The position numbers were made by a program, and so were the translations under genes. Under the pieces are notes generated by a model. The model made no database searches and was not told the DNA's origin. It saw only the letters and a program-made list of their open reading frames with translations. Positions 1 to 11,000 of a stretch of DNA of 64,000 nucleotides are shown in pieces. Origin of the DNA: Montifringilla adamsi (Eukaryota > Chordata > Aves > Passeriformes > Passeridae); contig JAGGNK010007559.1 of assembly GCA_017590115.1 (NCBI GenBank), positions 446,076 through 510,075 of the forward strand, read 5' to 3'. Position 1 is the first letter of the stretch. Each line of letters starts with the position of its first letter.

Positions 1-3000
1 ACATCCTCCAGGGCAGGGCAGGGTAGAGGGGCTGGGGCAGGACCTACCATGGCCATGCTGCGCTGCCTGTGACCTCCCAGCCACCACCACTGGCTCCCCA
101 ACACCCCTGTCCCACCACGGCACCAGCTCCAGCGCAGGGCAATGCCAGGCGAGGGGCCCAGTGCTTGCAGAGGCCCGAGCTTGGGAAGGCCGGCAGAGGA
201 AGGAGGCAGTGAGATGGGGAGGACACTCTGTGCTGCTTTCAGCAGGAGCCATATGGAGCCAGAGCCATATGGAACCGGAGTCATGGGCACCGCCGTGTCT
301 GCTGGGGGATGGGAACCCCGCGGCACAGAGGGGAGGGGGCACGCAGTGCCTACCTGCCTTGGCAGCCACCGAGGGGCAGAGGAATGCCTGGAAACTGGAG
401 GCGCAGAGCTCGCTGACTGTCCCCATGCTGCGGGGGTCCCACGCAGAACGCCACCAGCTCCGGCAGGGCAAGGCAGGGACAGGCAGAGGTCAGGAAGGAG
501 CACACAGAGGCCAGACAGGTGCGCGTGGCCGAGCGGTGGGCTCCCCAGTGCCAGGCAGGTAGCCAGTACCTAGGGCAGCTCCCCAGCGCTTGGGGCAGGG
601 CGCAGCCAGGGCAGCCGGAGCAGTCTCGGTTCTGTCTGGAGCTGGCTCTGGAAGGGGAGCTCCAGCCGCAGGAGCCCACGCGCCAGCCCCAGCCAATCCC
701 CGCCGCACCGGCACACCGGCCGTGCCACCGCCGGAGCCACAGCGGGCGCCTCAAAGCCACTTGGAGGACGAGGAGTTTCGGAACTTCCCAGCGGCCCCCC
801 TGCCCAGGCTGCCTGCCCCCCGGCAGCCCCCTTGCCCCCGCGGGGGGCGGGCAGCGGGGTATTTTTAGAGTGGTTTTATCCCTCCGTATTAGAGCATTAA
901 GCATCAGGAGCCGGCGGTCGCATAGCAACGAGCGCCGCATGGAGGAAGGTGCACCCAGAGAAGCGCGGAGTGCGAGTGTGGGGGTGCCACCACGGCCCCC
1001 GCTCCTGGGGCGCAGGGCCCGAGCCCCAGCCCTGACCCAGCCCAACAGGCTCAGTCAGCTCTGTGTGCCAGCACGAGCAGACACCAAGGCCCTGTCGTGC
1101 CCCAGAGGTACTGCCCACTCTGCTGCGGCCCTGGTGTGTGGGGGGCTCCTGCAGCAGGAACCAGGGGTCGTGCCCTGGGATCCCAGGCTGGGGAACAGCT
1201 GTGGAGCTGGGGAAATGCACAACCCTCCCAGCCTCCCACCCCACAGGCAGTGAGCAAACCCAAACCGGACTGACAGCTCCTCTCCTCAAAGCAGGAGTGA
1301 TCTTGAGCACAGGGCATGGCCGTGAGTAACAAACCCCAGGGCGAGTCAGGGCAGGAGCAGCTCGACAGCTCCGCTCACCTAGCCCTGCATCCACTGGGAT
1401 CGTTGAGCCAGGAGGAACTTGAGCGGGGCAGGCAGAAGCCCAGACAGGGCAGGCAGTGGGGAAGGGCACCCTGGCAGGCAGGAGCAGTCCCTGATGCCAG
1501 GAGCAGTGTGACTGCAGAGAGGAGGAGAGAGTGGAGAAGGGCAGCTGACAGGGCTGCGAGGGCAGCCAGGCCCTCACTGCTGATGTGACTGACCTTCTGC
1601 TTTCAACACCACTTCCCCTTTCCCAGGGGCCAGAGCAGCGGTTGCCACATCACCAGGAGACAAAAGGGCAAGCAAAGGGAGCCGGGGGCAGGGGGGAGCT
1701 GGGCACGTGCTGTACAAGCACCTGCCTGGGCCTGGACTGGCATCTGCAGAAACCCCAGTGTGACACAGGCATGTGAGTGCTGTGACTGGGACGAGGCAGG
1801 GCCAGGTGGCATCTCCCACACAGAGTGACCTGGATGCCTGGCTGGGTCCTTGCACCCTGTCCAGGCAAGGCAGGGTGTTTACAAACCATAGCTACAGCCC
1901 TGACATGACTGCAAGTGTCAGCAGCAGGGTTCATTGTTCTCTGCTCCAAACATCTCAGGAGAGGAGCTGCACAACTGCCTCTGCCCAAGTTGCTGGCTCT
2001 GCTCTCCAAGCCTAGTGCTACCCCAGCACTGTCCCTCTGCCTCTGACCTGGGAGTCCATCCCTTAGCTCTGTGGAAGAGTGGCTTGCCAAGCTGGGCACA
2101 GCAACTTGCCTAGGCTGACCTCACACTGTGCCAGGGAAGGGCTGGAGCATCAGCAGCAGCTCCCCCAGCAGTGTTCCCTGGTGCCAGTGGGACCTGTTCC
2201 AGCATGGGATGTGCCATGGTCCCAGCATGGGACAGCCAAGCCTGTGCCAAAGGGCTGCCAGCACCCACTGGCAAAACAGAACTTTGCAGGCCAGTGGCAA
2301 GGGGGGCAGTGGCTACCTGGGTGAGGAGCCCCTCCGCCAGCCTGCTGCAGACCTGGCAGCCCACCCTCCTTCGGGGATCCCCCACACCTTGCACAGCCCA
2401 CCCTGCCATCACACACCCATCCTGCCCCAGACAGTGAGGCCCCCAGGCACAAGCTGCTTTGCTGGAGGCTGCATCAACCCCGCTTAGAGAAATCCCTTAA
2501 TCCCCAGGCCAGAGTGAGCAGTAATCCCTCGGGTGCAGCGGGATTACCAGCAGTGCCCAATCCCCCTCTCCCTGGGGCCAGCCTGAGCCGTGATGGGGCC
2601 CAGCTCAGGACACAGTGCCAGGATAGGACTGTGCTCCTCACATCCTCTCACCAGTGCTGCAGCTCGGCAAGGCAGGAGCAGCCAGGATGGTTCCCCGCCA
2701 GGATATCTCCTCCCCACGGTCCAGAGGCGTTTGGGCCACACCACTCGGTCAGTTCTGCTCTGGGATGGGCTCAGTCTCGCTGCTGTCCCCACGGGGAGAT
2801 GCTGGGAAGGGGGTGGGAGTGCAGCCCCACACCCTGGCAGGAGCAGGGGGAGCACACATCTGTGCCGCCAGCTGCTCGCCCTGGGATTTGCTCTCTGCCG
2901 AGGCAGACGGCTGAAGAGAGGCCGTGAGCCGTGGGGCAGACACTGGCGTCAGCACAATCCCACCAGAAAGAGACTCCCCGTCGGCTCCCACCACGCTACA

Positions 3001-4233
3001 GCCTCGGCAGAATGTCCTTGGCTAAACCAACTCAGCCTAAGGGCTTCAGAGCAGCTGTGGGCTGTGCTGCCCCCAGCACAGGAACAGTGGGTTGGAGGCA
3101 GCTGTGCACTCCCTGTGTCCCCCGCGGCAGGATGAGCGGGACATTTCTAATGCTGAGATGACTCGGGATGTCTTCCAGGTGATTCCGGGAAGCACCGAGA
3201 GGCTGCTGGCAGAACCACTCCCCACAGCGCTCTCCCGCTAATGGGTTGTATCTGACAACACCCGAGCCAGGCCGCAGCCGCCGGCACCTTCCTTATCTTA
3301 CACAGTGAAGTCCTCACAGCCCAGCACTGTCACTGCTGGGGTGGAACTGCAGCTCCTAATCGGCCGCGTCGCACAGCTGGGCAGGAAACCGGCCCCAGAA
3401 CCAGCACTGCCGGCAGTGGCACTTGGCTGGCACCAGCTGCTCCCAGGAAGAACGGTCACCAGCACGGCTCCAGCACCGGGGCCATGGCCCCACATCTCAG
3501 CCAGACTCCAGCCTCCCCTCAGCAAGGCCCTGCCCAAGGAAAACCATCTGCCGACACACGGGAGCGTGCCTGGGAGAGACCAGCACAGGCAGGGTCTCCC
3601 TGCCCAGTCCCGGTCCTCAGAACGCTCTGCGGGCACGGAGGGCAGAGGGAAGCGGGAGGAGAATGCACAGGCATGAGAGGGGAGACCCTGCAAACCCTGA
3701 GCCACCGTGGCCCGCCCTGGGAGCGGGTCCGGCCACACGCCGGGAGCTCCCGAACCGGGGGATTGTGACATTCAGCGGGGGCAATCGAGGCCAACCTGCC
3801 CCGAGCTCTGCGGGGCCGGGACTCGGCAGTGCCGTGGGAGCACCGGAGCAAAGTGTGAGCGGCCGACGGCAGGCGTGCGGGCAGCGGGCCACGGAGCTCC
3901 GCGGGCCCCGGGAGGGCGGCCCTGCGGCGCGCCCGCCCCCCGCGCTGCCGGCGGGCACCAGGTGCCAGCTCCGCCCGGCGCTTCCTCCGCCGCCGCCCGC
4001 ACGATGCCGCCAAGGCCGCTCTGTCACTTGCGGGCGCAGGTTCCGCCGCCGCCGAATCCCCGCCCGTCCCGGTGCCACCGCCCCCGGTCCTGCACCTGGG
4101 AGCGGCCCGGCACAAACGCGCCCCGCCCGGGAGAGTCGCCGCCGCCCAGCGGGGACTACGGACTACCCCGGCGCCTCGTCCCGGGCCAGGTGGGTGTCCC
4201 AGAGCCCCCCGCCCGCCCCCGGCCCGCACTGAC
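1..4233 (-). other. CYTH1: CYTH1 intron 1 (partial)
   Basis: By position this is the beginning of CYTH1 intron 1, between its first coding exon (4234-4261, minus) and exon 2, which would lie beyond the left edge. I looked for the conserved cytohesin coiled-coil exon (ELENIRRRKQELL-like) on the minus strand and did not see it. The open frames are GC-driven and none resembles a known protein. Two small blocks look regulatory: an RFX/MEF2-like block near 850-930 and three TAATCCC sites at 2498-2546. No repeat family was recognised. Confidence 0.45.
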
Positions 4234-4261
4234 CACAGCCGCCGCCCTCCTCCTCCTCCAT
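4234..4261 (-). CDS. CYTH1: Cytohesin-1, first coding exon (partial gene)
   Basis: Cytohesin-1 is an ARF guanine-nucleotide exchange factor (coiled coil, Sec7 and PH domains) acting at the plasma membrane. Only the first exon is inside the window. It reads MEEEEGGGC plus one nucleotide (G) and is followed by a GTCAGT donor at 4233. Ending in phase 1 with G fits the family, where exon 2 supplies the rest of a valine codon (VPSDL in CYTH1, VPEDL in CYTH3). The acidic-then-glycine start resembles remembered CYTH3 (MDEDGGGEGGG) more than human CYTH1 (MEEDDSY). Support comes from synteny (CYTH1 lies downstream of USP36 on the same strand in human), the CpG island, the splice phase and the start pattern. 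The weak donor and very short match keep this tentative. Confidence 0.55.
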
Positions 4262-4465
4262 CCCGCCGCCGCCGCTCCAGCCCCGCCCGCGTGACGAGCG
4301 CGCCGCAGCCGCCACGGCCGGCAGCACGTGACCCGGGCGGGGCGGAGCCTCGCAGGGCCCCCGCCCCCTGCCATCCGTCCCGGTGCCCCCCCCAACCCGG
4401 TGCCCCCTCCCGCCGCTCGCCCCTCCCGATCGCAGCCGACCATGGCCGAGTGACAAAGACCGGGA

Positions 4466-4471
4466 TTTATT
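4466..4471 (-). terminator. USP36: Poly(A) signal, USP36 3' end
   Basis: AATAAA on the minus strand (TTTATT on plus), about 575 bp after the USP36 stop codon. It is the first canonical signal downstream of the gene and would give a 3' UTR of roughly 600 nt. It lies only about 200 bp from the CYTH1 start codon. Confidence 0.65.
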
Positions 4472-5043
4472 CAGTTCCATCCTTCAATGCCCGTAGCCCC
4501 GGCGACGGCGCTGCGGCCCCGCAGGGATCCCCCCCCGGTGCCCCCGCGCCAGCGCGGGGCCGGGCCGACACGGGGCCGGGGGAGGCTTTCCATGCAGCCC
4601 GTGCAGGGGATGGGGGTCATGGAGTGAGGGTCGGTAACGCTGGGAAGGGGAGGCACAGCAGCATGGAGCAACAGGGATGGATTTGAGGCACTTGCCAGGA
4701 GCCCCCGCAGGTGCGGGCTGGGGCAAGAGGGGAAGAGGCACGGAGGAGCTGACGAGGAGCCCGGCCGAGGCAGGCTGGAGGCAAGGCAGAGTGGGCAGGC
4801 TCCTCTGCAGCTGGAAAGCAGCTCCCCGAAGGAAAAGGCACAACCCCAGGGCTGCGGCTGTATTCCCTCCCCTCTGAGTGTGCTCCACCGACAGCTCCCA
4901 GGACAGCGCTGCCCTCGGTCCTTGACCCGGGACTGCTCCCTGAGCAGTCAGGGATGCAGATCTCAACCTGCAAGGCAAGGAGCAGTGTCATCCCCTACCA
5001 GGCTGCCATCCCCCCAGCCCCCAAGCTCGCTGTGCCCCCTGGC

Positions 5044-8000
5044 TCACTCACCTGAGAGCCGGTGGCCCAGGCTGGCCATCTTGGCAGGATGTGACATCAA
5101 CCAGAAGTTGCGCTTGTTCTGCAACTTCTGAAACGGATTTGAATCTCTCCTCCGCTCCTGTTTCATCTTCTTCATTTTCTTTACCTGTGCAGAGGTAGGA
5201 GAGCACTCAGGTCAGAGTGCAGAGGCCCCAGCCTCTTCCCACCTGCCCCAGCTGAGCACCCACCTTTCCTTTGTCAAACTCCTGGTCCCACTCATCAATG
5301 ACAGTCTTGCTTTGGGCCAGCGCTGTGTCCCGAATGGCATCCTGGCTCACGGCCGAAATCTCACCCTGCCAGGTCAAGACTGCAGAGCGGTGAATTCGGA
5401 AGGACTGGGCTGTGCCCTGCTGCATCCCCTTGCACCTGGCCCCACCCCGGGCCCGAGGCTGGAGCCCCTTGCTGCCCACCCTGTGCCAGCCCCGTGCCCG
5501 GGTGCACCTGCCTGCTTCCAGGAGCACCCAGCACCCCCTGCCTGCACTGGGGTGGGGGAGCTCAGGCCCTGCAGAGCTGAGGAGGCTCTGCCCCCACCCA
5601 GGGCTTAGGGCAGGGGCTGCACAGCTCTTTGCCCACCCAGGTGAGCCAGGATTACCTTCTTTGCCATAAGCCTTGTCCAAGGAATTCTGGAGCAGCTTGC
5701 CCACCACGCTGGACTCCTGGCCCTCAGGGGCTGTGCCAGCCCAGCTGCTGGCCACAGGGCTCAGGGCAGCCAGGGAGGGTCTCTCATCCCCAGTCTGGTT
5801 GTCACTGGGACGTGCTGCCACTGCAGAAACAGGCAGGGTGAGGATGAGCCAGGGGGAGCAAGGGCAGCTACCATGTCCCCTCCCTCTCCAAAGTGATCTC
5901 ATCCCAGGAGACACCATTTGGACAGACAAAGTCCTGACGGCTGAGGGTGTCTGGGCACGTAAGTGCCTGTCCTGGGGGTCAGTCAAGGGACCTGTCCCCA
6001 CTTCCTCCTCCAGGGCAGAGGCAAGGGCTCCCACGCTGTCCCCCAGGAGCAGCAGGCAGGCCTGGGACAGGGCAGCCCAGCCCAGGGGGCAGGACACAGG
6101 CACTGCCAGGCAGCTGTGGGACCAGCAAACACTAGGGATGGCACAGCAGTGCTCTTGGGCAGGCTTGACCCTGCCAGGCACCAGACAGGGCACAGGGTCA
6201 CACCTGGGGTGCTGGCAGTGGAGACAGTGTTGGCAGCCAGGCTGCTGAGGCTTTCCATCCACTTGCGTTTGCGGTGCTTGTGCTCTCCAGCCTCCACACT
6301 CTGATGTGTCCTGCAGGGCTCTGCCTCAGTTGTCCTGGAGCTGGGGAAGGCAGCAGGGTCAGCTGACACCAGCCAGACCAGAGCACGGGTCTGAACTGCC
6401 CACAGAGCAACAGGGCACAGAGATACCCAGACAGCACCCAGGGAGAGGTGAACCCACCCACAGTGATCAGGGGCTTCAGCTGGAGGCATGCTGAGGGGCA
6501 TCCCAGCTGCACAAAGATGAGAAGCCCCCGACTCAGGGAGCCTGACCTCAGGCTGTAACATGCCCCTTGTCCCTCACCTGTCTGAAGACAGCATCCCAGA
6601 GCTGCACTCTTCTATCTTCAAGGGCCTGTCTTTGCTCCTATTCTTCTTTTTCTTCTTCTTCCTCTTCAGAGGTGAAGTTGACTCCATGCCCAGGCCAATA
6701 CTGGGCTCTGGCACATGTTGCTTGGGCGCACTCTTCATGTCCTGACAGACCAGACTATGGCTGAGACCCTTGTGTGCCACCTCCTTCCCCATGACAGACA
6801 CAAAGTCGCCTGGAGAGGCAATTTTCTTCTTGGGGGGCCTGGAGTCTTTATCAATGAAGTCCTTCTGAGAGGCAATGACCTCCTTCTTGGGGAGCCTGGA
6901 GTCTTTGTCCTTGAAGCCCTCTGGAGAAACAATTCTCTCCTTCTTGGGAAGACTGGAGACCTCACCCACGTCCTTCCCAGCCACAGCACCAGGGCTCCTG
7001 TCTGTGCTACGATGCTTCCTCTTCCGACGCTTCTTTTTGAAGGAACCCTCTGGCTCCTCCTGGCCAGACCCCGTGTCCCTGCTGCCAGAAAGAAGGTGGT
7101 GTGAAGTGTGGGCAGTGGAACCATGGGTCAGCAGGGAGGCTGGGTGCTGAGCAGGCAAGTTGAGCAGGAAGCTGAAGGCAGGCTTTTCAGGACTGGGAAG
7201 GTCAAGAGCAGAAGAGGACAGGCTGAGGGACAGGAAAAGAGGCTGACCTGAAAGCCTGGAAGCCCCTCTCCTCCTCCCTCCCCTGAGGTGCAGAAGCACA
7301 ACACCCAACTGATGCCATCCTGCCCACAAAATGGGAATCAGATGCTGCTCTGGAAGCACACACAGGTCCCACAGCAGACCAGGAAAGAGTGGGTGCTGCT
7401 GCAGCACCTGCTGGTGGTGAAGGCTACAAGGGACACCCAGAGCAAGATCTAGACCATGCTGGTTCCTCCTGATCCCATGGGACATTAGTACAGAGTCAGG
7501 ACTGGCAAAACTCCCTCCCACTCTGTGCTGAAGTCAGCTCTTCTCAGACCTGGAGCAAGCCCTGCCAGCCCTGGGGAACAGAAAAGCTGGCTGCAAGGCC
7601 CCACAGATACCCCATGGAGCACCCAAGGCTGTCACTGGCCTGCTTGCCACGTGGGAGCCTGGGAGCAATGGCACTGCTTACCTGGACTTGCCCAGAGGCC
7701 TAGGAGTGGAGTCAGGATGGGTGGTGGCGGAGGGCTGGGATTGTGCTTGGTGGTCACTCACACTCACCTTCTGAGAGGGTTTGCCCTGCAATTATTGACA
7801 TAAATAAAAACTTGGCAGTCTAACACCAAGGTCTCCATGAGCCAAGAGAAAAAGGGGAGCCCAGAGAAAGGGGAGACCAGACACAGAGGCAGGGAAGTGG
7901 GGGGTGGGAGAATCAGAAGTGTGTTCAGTTAGAAGAACAAAGGAAAAAAGGAAGGAGAGAAATTTAAAGACCTGGAACCCCAGTGCACCCTCCTGAGCCC

Positions 8001-11000
8001 ACTCGCTGCCTGTGGAGGAGGCACCCCCCCCACCCTCCTGCTGTGGCATCACCCCCTGCCACTGGCCCCAGGGGACAGGTGACACCAAGAAGGTGCAAAG
8101 GCCGCCCCCACAGGGACTGGCAGTCACCCCTCTGTCCCAGGCAACCCGTGCACCACTCAGGAATGTGGACAACAGCAAGGCCTGCTCCCACACCCCGACC
8201 CAGAGAGGGGGGAGAGCAGCCAGCATGGCCCTGGGTTAGGAGCTGGGGGGCTCTCCCCACCCACCCCTGGTGAGCAGGTGCCTGGCAGGAGCCCTATATA
8301 ACCTGTTCAGAAGGCCTAAGGTGTTCAGCTGGAGTCTCTGGTCAGAAGCTCACTCACCTTTTTGGCTGACAGCTCTGGTTTCCTGGCCAGCAGTGGTGCC
8401 GTGGTGCTGCCCCACTCCAGTGCAGCGCTGCCCAACAGGGAGGGTTTCACAGGGGCTGTCCCAGAGCTATTGGGGGCAGCCAGGTCACAGTCTTTAGGGA
8501 CAGCCAGCTTGGTGCCAGGGCCAGCAGGGAGGTGGGTGCCAGAGTCCCTTCCCTGAGAGGTGCAGAAGCTGCTGGAACTGCTCTTGGCCTTGTGGGTCTC
8601 CTTGGCCAGCTGCCCTACTGTGCTGCCCCAGGAATTCTTCAGGGTCCTGGCCATCACCCCACAGCCACTGGGCTCCTGGCTGGACTTCAGCAGCTTGGAT
8701 GAGGTAGGTGGCTTCTCACTGTCTGAGCCCTGTGGGGGAAGCCCTGTTTTGGCCCTGCACATGGTGGTGGTGGCATGAAAGCCTGTTCTGGGCATGCCAG
8801 GTGTCTGTGGCTTCTTGGGCCTCTGGACTGTGTCACTGCCCAGCAGTGTGGCCTCGTGGGTGGCTCTGTGGGGCAGTTTGTAGGATGGGGTCTGAAAGGG
8901 TAGCTTTGACAGAGCAACTCCATTTGTCAGCTTTGACCCCATCCCAGAAGAGCTGCGGGCAACAGGGACTCCAACATCACCTGGGTCTGGCAGCCCCTTC
9001 CCCCGCAGCTTGTCTTCTTTCTAGACATGGAGAAAGAGAGAAGTTCAGTGAGGAAACTCAAGGAGCCGCAGACACAGTGATAGTGCCCTCTCCATGCCCA
9101 GCCAGGATCCCTGGGTTCAGCAGGATCAGGATCTCTCCTGCACAACACCCTCCCATTCACCCACCTCCCGGCCTGGCTGCAGCCCCCAGGGCCCGTGGAG
9201 CAGCAGCTCCTGGGAGCACCAACCTTCAGGACTCACCAGGCCCATCGGTGGCACACACAGAGTCCCGTTAATCGCAGGTTTCTTCATTGGCTTGGAGTCA
9301 CTGGCAGTGCAGCTGGGTGGGCTGAAGGCAGCGGTGGCCATGGGTCCTGCTGAGCTCTTCCTGGGGCTGCCCAGCCTGGGGAAGGCAAAGCACATCAGCC
9401 GTGGGAACACTGGTGAGCAGCAGGCACACGAGGAAGGGGAGCCAGAGGCTGGAGGAGGTGAGGTGCTACAGCAAACCATGAAAAGGGACTGGACCACTCC
9501 CTGCACCCCCACTCTGGGCCAGCACACACCCAGGGGCCTTGGGGCTGCTTGGTGGGGGTAGGGCACCAGGAGGCACCGGGTGCTCTCTTACCTCAGGTAG
9601 AACAGCACATAGGCCTGCTGGTTGAGAACCACCTTGATGTTGCTGGGGTGGACCTCATGGTCATTCATTCGATACCACTGCCCGTTGCTGGCCTGTGGAA
9701 GCAGAACATGGAGCAGGTCAGGCTGTGCCCAAGAACAGGGTCAGGCTCTGGCCAGGGAGTCTCCTGACCTGCAGAGCAGCAGGAACAGCACCCATCATCA
9801 GAGCTCCTCTCCCCAAAACCCACAGATGGCCCAGGGGCAGACCAGGGAGCTCTGTGAGGGCAGACCTTCATGTTTCCTGCAGCTGACCACAGTCTGAACC
9901 CCATGTCCAGTACTCCACACCATCCACCCTGCCAAGCACCCTCCTTTCTGCACCCTGAAGGGACCCACAAGCACCTACCAGGCCCCAGCCCAGGCAGGGT
10001 CCCAAAGGAGCATCCCAGGCTCACCTTCACGTAGCAGAAGTAGTGCCCTGCGTTGCAGCTGTACCCAGAGTGCACCAGCACTGCATAGAGTCCATACGTG
10101 ATGGGGTCGCCCTTGGGCTCGGACATGTAAGGCCGGATGTCCAAGAACTCAGGGTATCCCACGTCCTGTGGAAAGAAGATGTCTCAGGAGCTGCCATGGC
10201 TTTCTTGCCAGAGCAAGAGCAGCTCTGCTGTGCTATGAGTCCCACCTCTCGAGGGAGGGGACATGCTCTCCCCAGGCAGAGACTGGCGAGGAAGATGCCA
10301 GGATGAACCCAACTTCTCCCACTGGGGAATGGCCTCAGGACTGCACCAGGACCACCTCCCGCCCTGCTCGGGGGCAGGACCTAGGGCCAGAACACAGCCC
10401 TGGCTGTGGATCACTGAGCACTCACCTTGGTGATTTTCCTTCCACCTGAAGAGCCACAACTGCCAAAGCGTTTCAGTGAAATCGTGAGAACGTTGGAGGC
10501 TCGGTGGATGGTGAAACGTTTGCTGGCCGCCACTTTCTTCCTGCACCTGCCCAGGAAAGCTCAAGCTATTCAAGCTGTTCCAGCATCCATGGCTGCCTGC
10601 CCTGGCCACACAGCAATGGCAAACCTGCTGGGCATGGTGCCGCTGGCACCAGGCACTGCTCCAGACACCTCCCCACGGCCATGCCTTTGAAGACAAGGGA
10701 GCTGAGGAGCAGCAGGCTTCATCACAGGCTTCCATGGCCCTGCGCCTCATGGTTTAGCCATGCAGCAGGCACAGAAGCCCTCCCACATTGTGGCAGCCTT
10801 CCCACAGCACACCCGTGGACTCCGTTAAGCCCCTATGTTCACACTCACATGCTACACCTGTAAGCGTTGTCCCCACCCAGCTGCTCTGGCTTCACAAACA
10901 GCTCCAAGGCCCGCACGATGTTTGCGGCTCGCTGCAAGGACAGGGTGGAGGTCAGGGCACGTGGGGCCTGCCCACAGCACAGCCCCACTCCCTGCGGAGG

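Larger units (their letters stand above)
3700..4620 (-). promoter_or_regulatory. CYTH1: CpG-island promoter of CYTH1
   Basis: This stretch is very GC-rich and dense in CpG, with several GC boxes (CCCCGCCC-type). It surrounds the candidate CYTH1 start codon at 4261. It lies immediately downstream of the USP36 poly(A) signal, so USP36 transcription ends almost on this promoter. Boundaries are by eye; no TATA box is evident. Confidence 0.5.

Noticed and set aside
8292..8300. TATATAA word as a promoter
   Set aside because: It lies in a USP36 intron with no gene start nearby on either strand.
10426..10540. USP36 exon 8 starting at 10540 instead of 10546
   Set aside because: It also joins in phase but loses the second Cys of the CxxC zinc pair; the acceptor at 10547 keeps CSMC.
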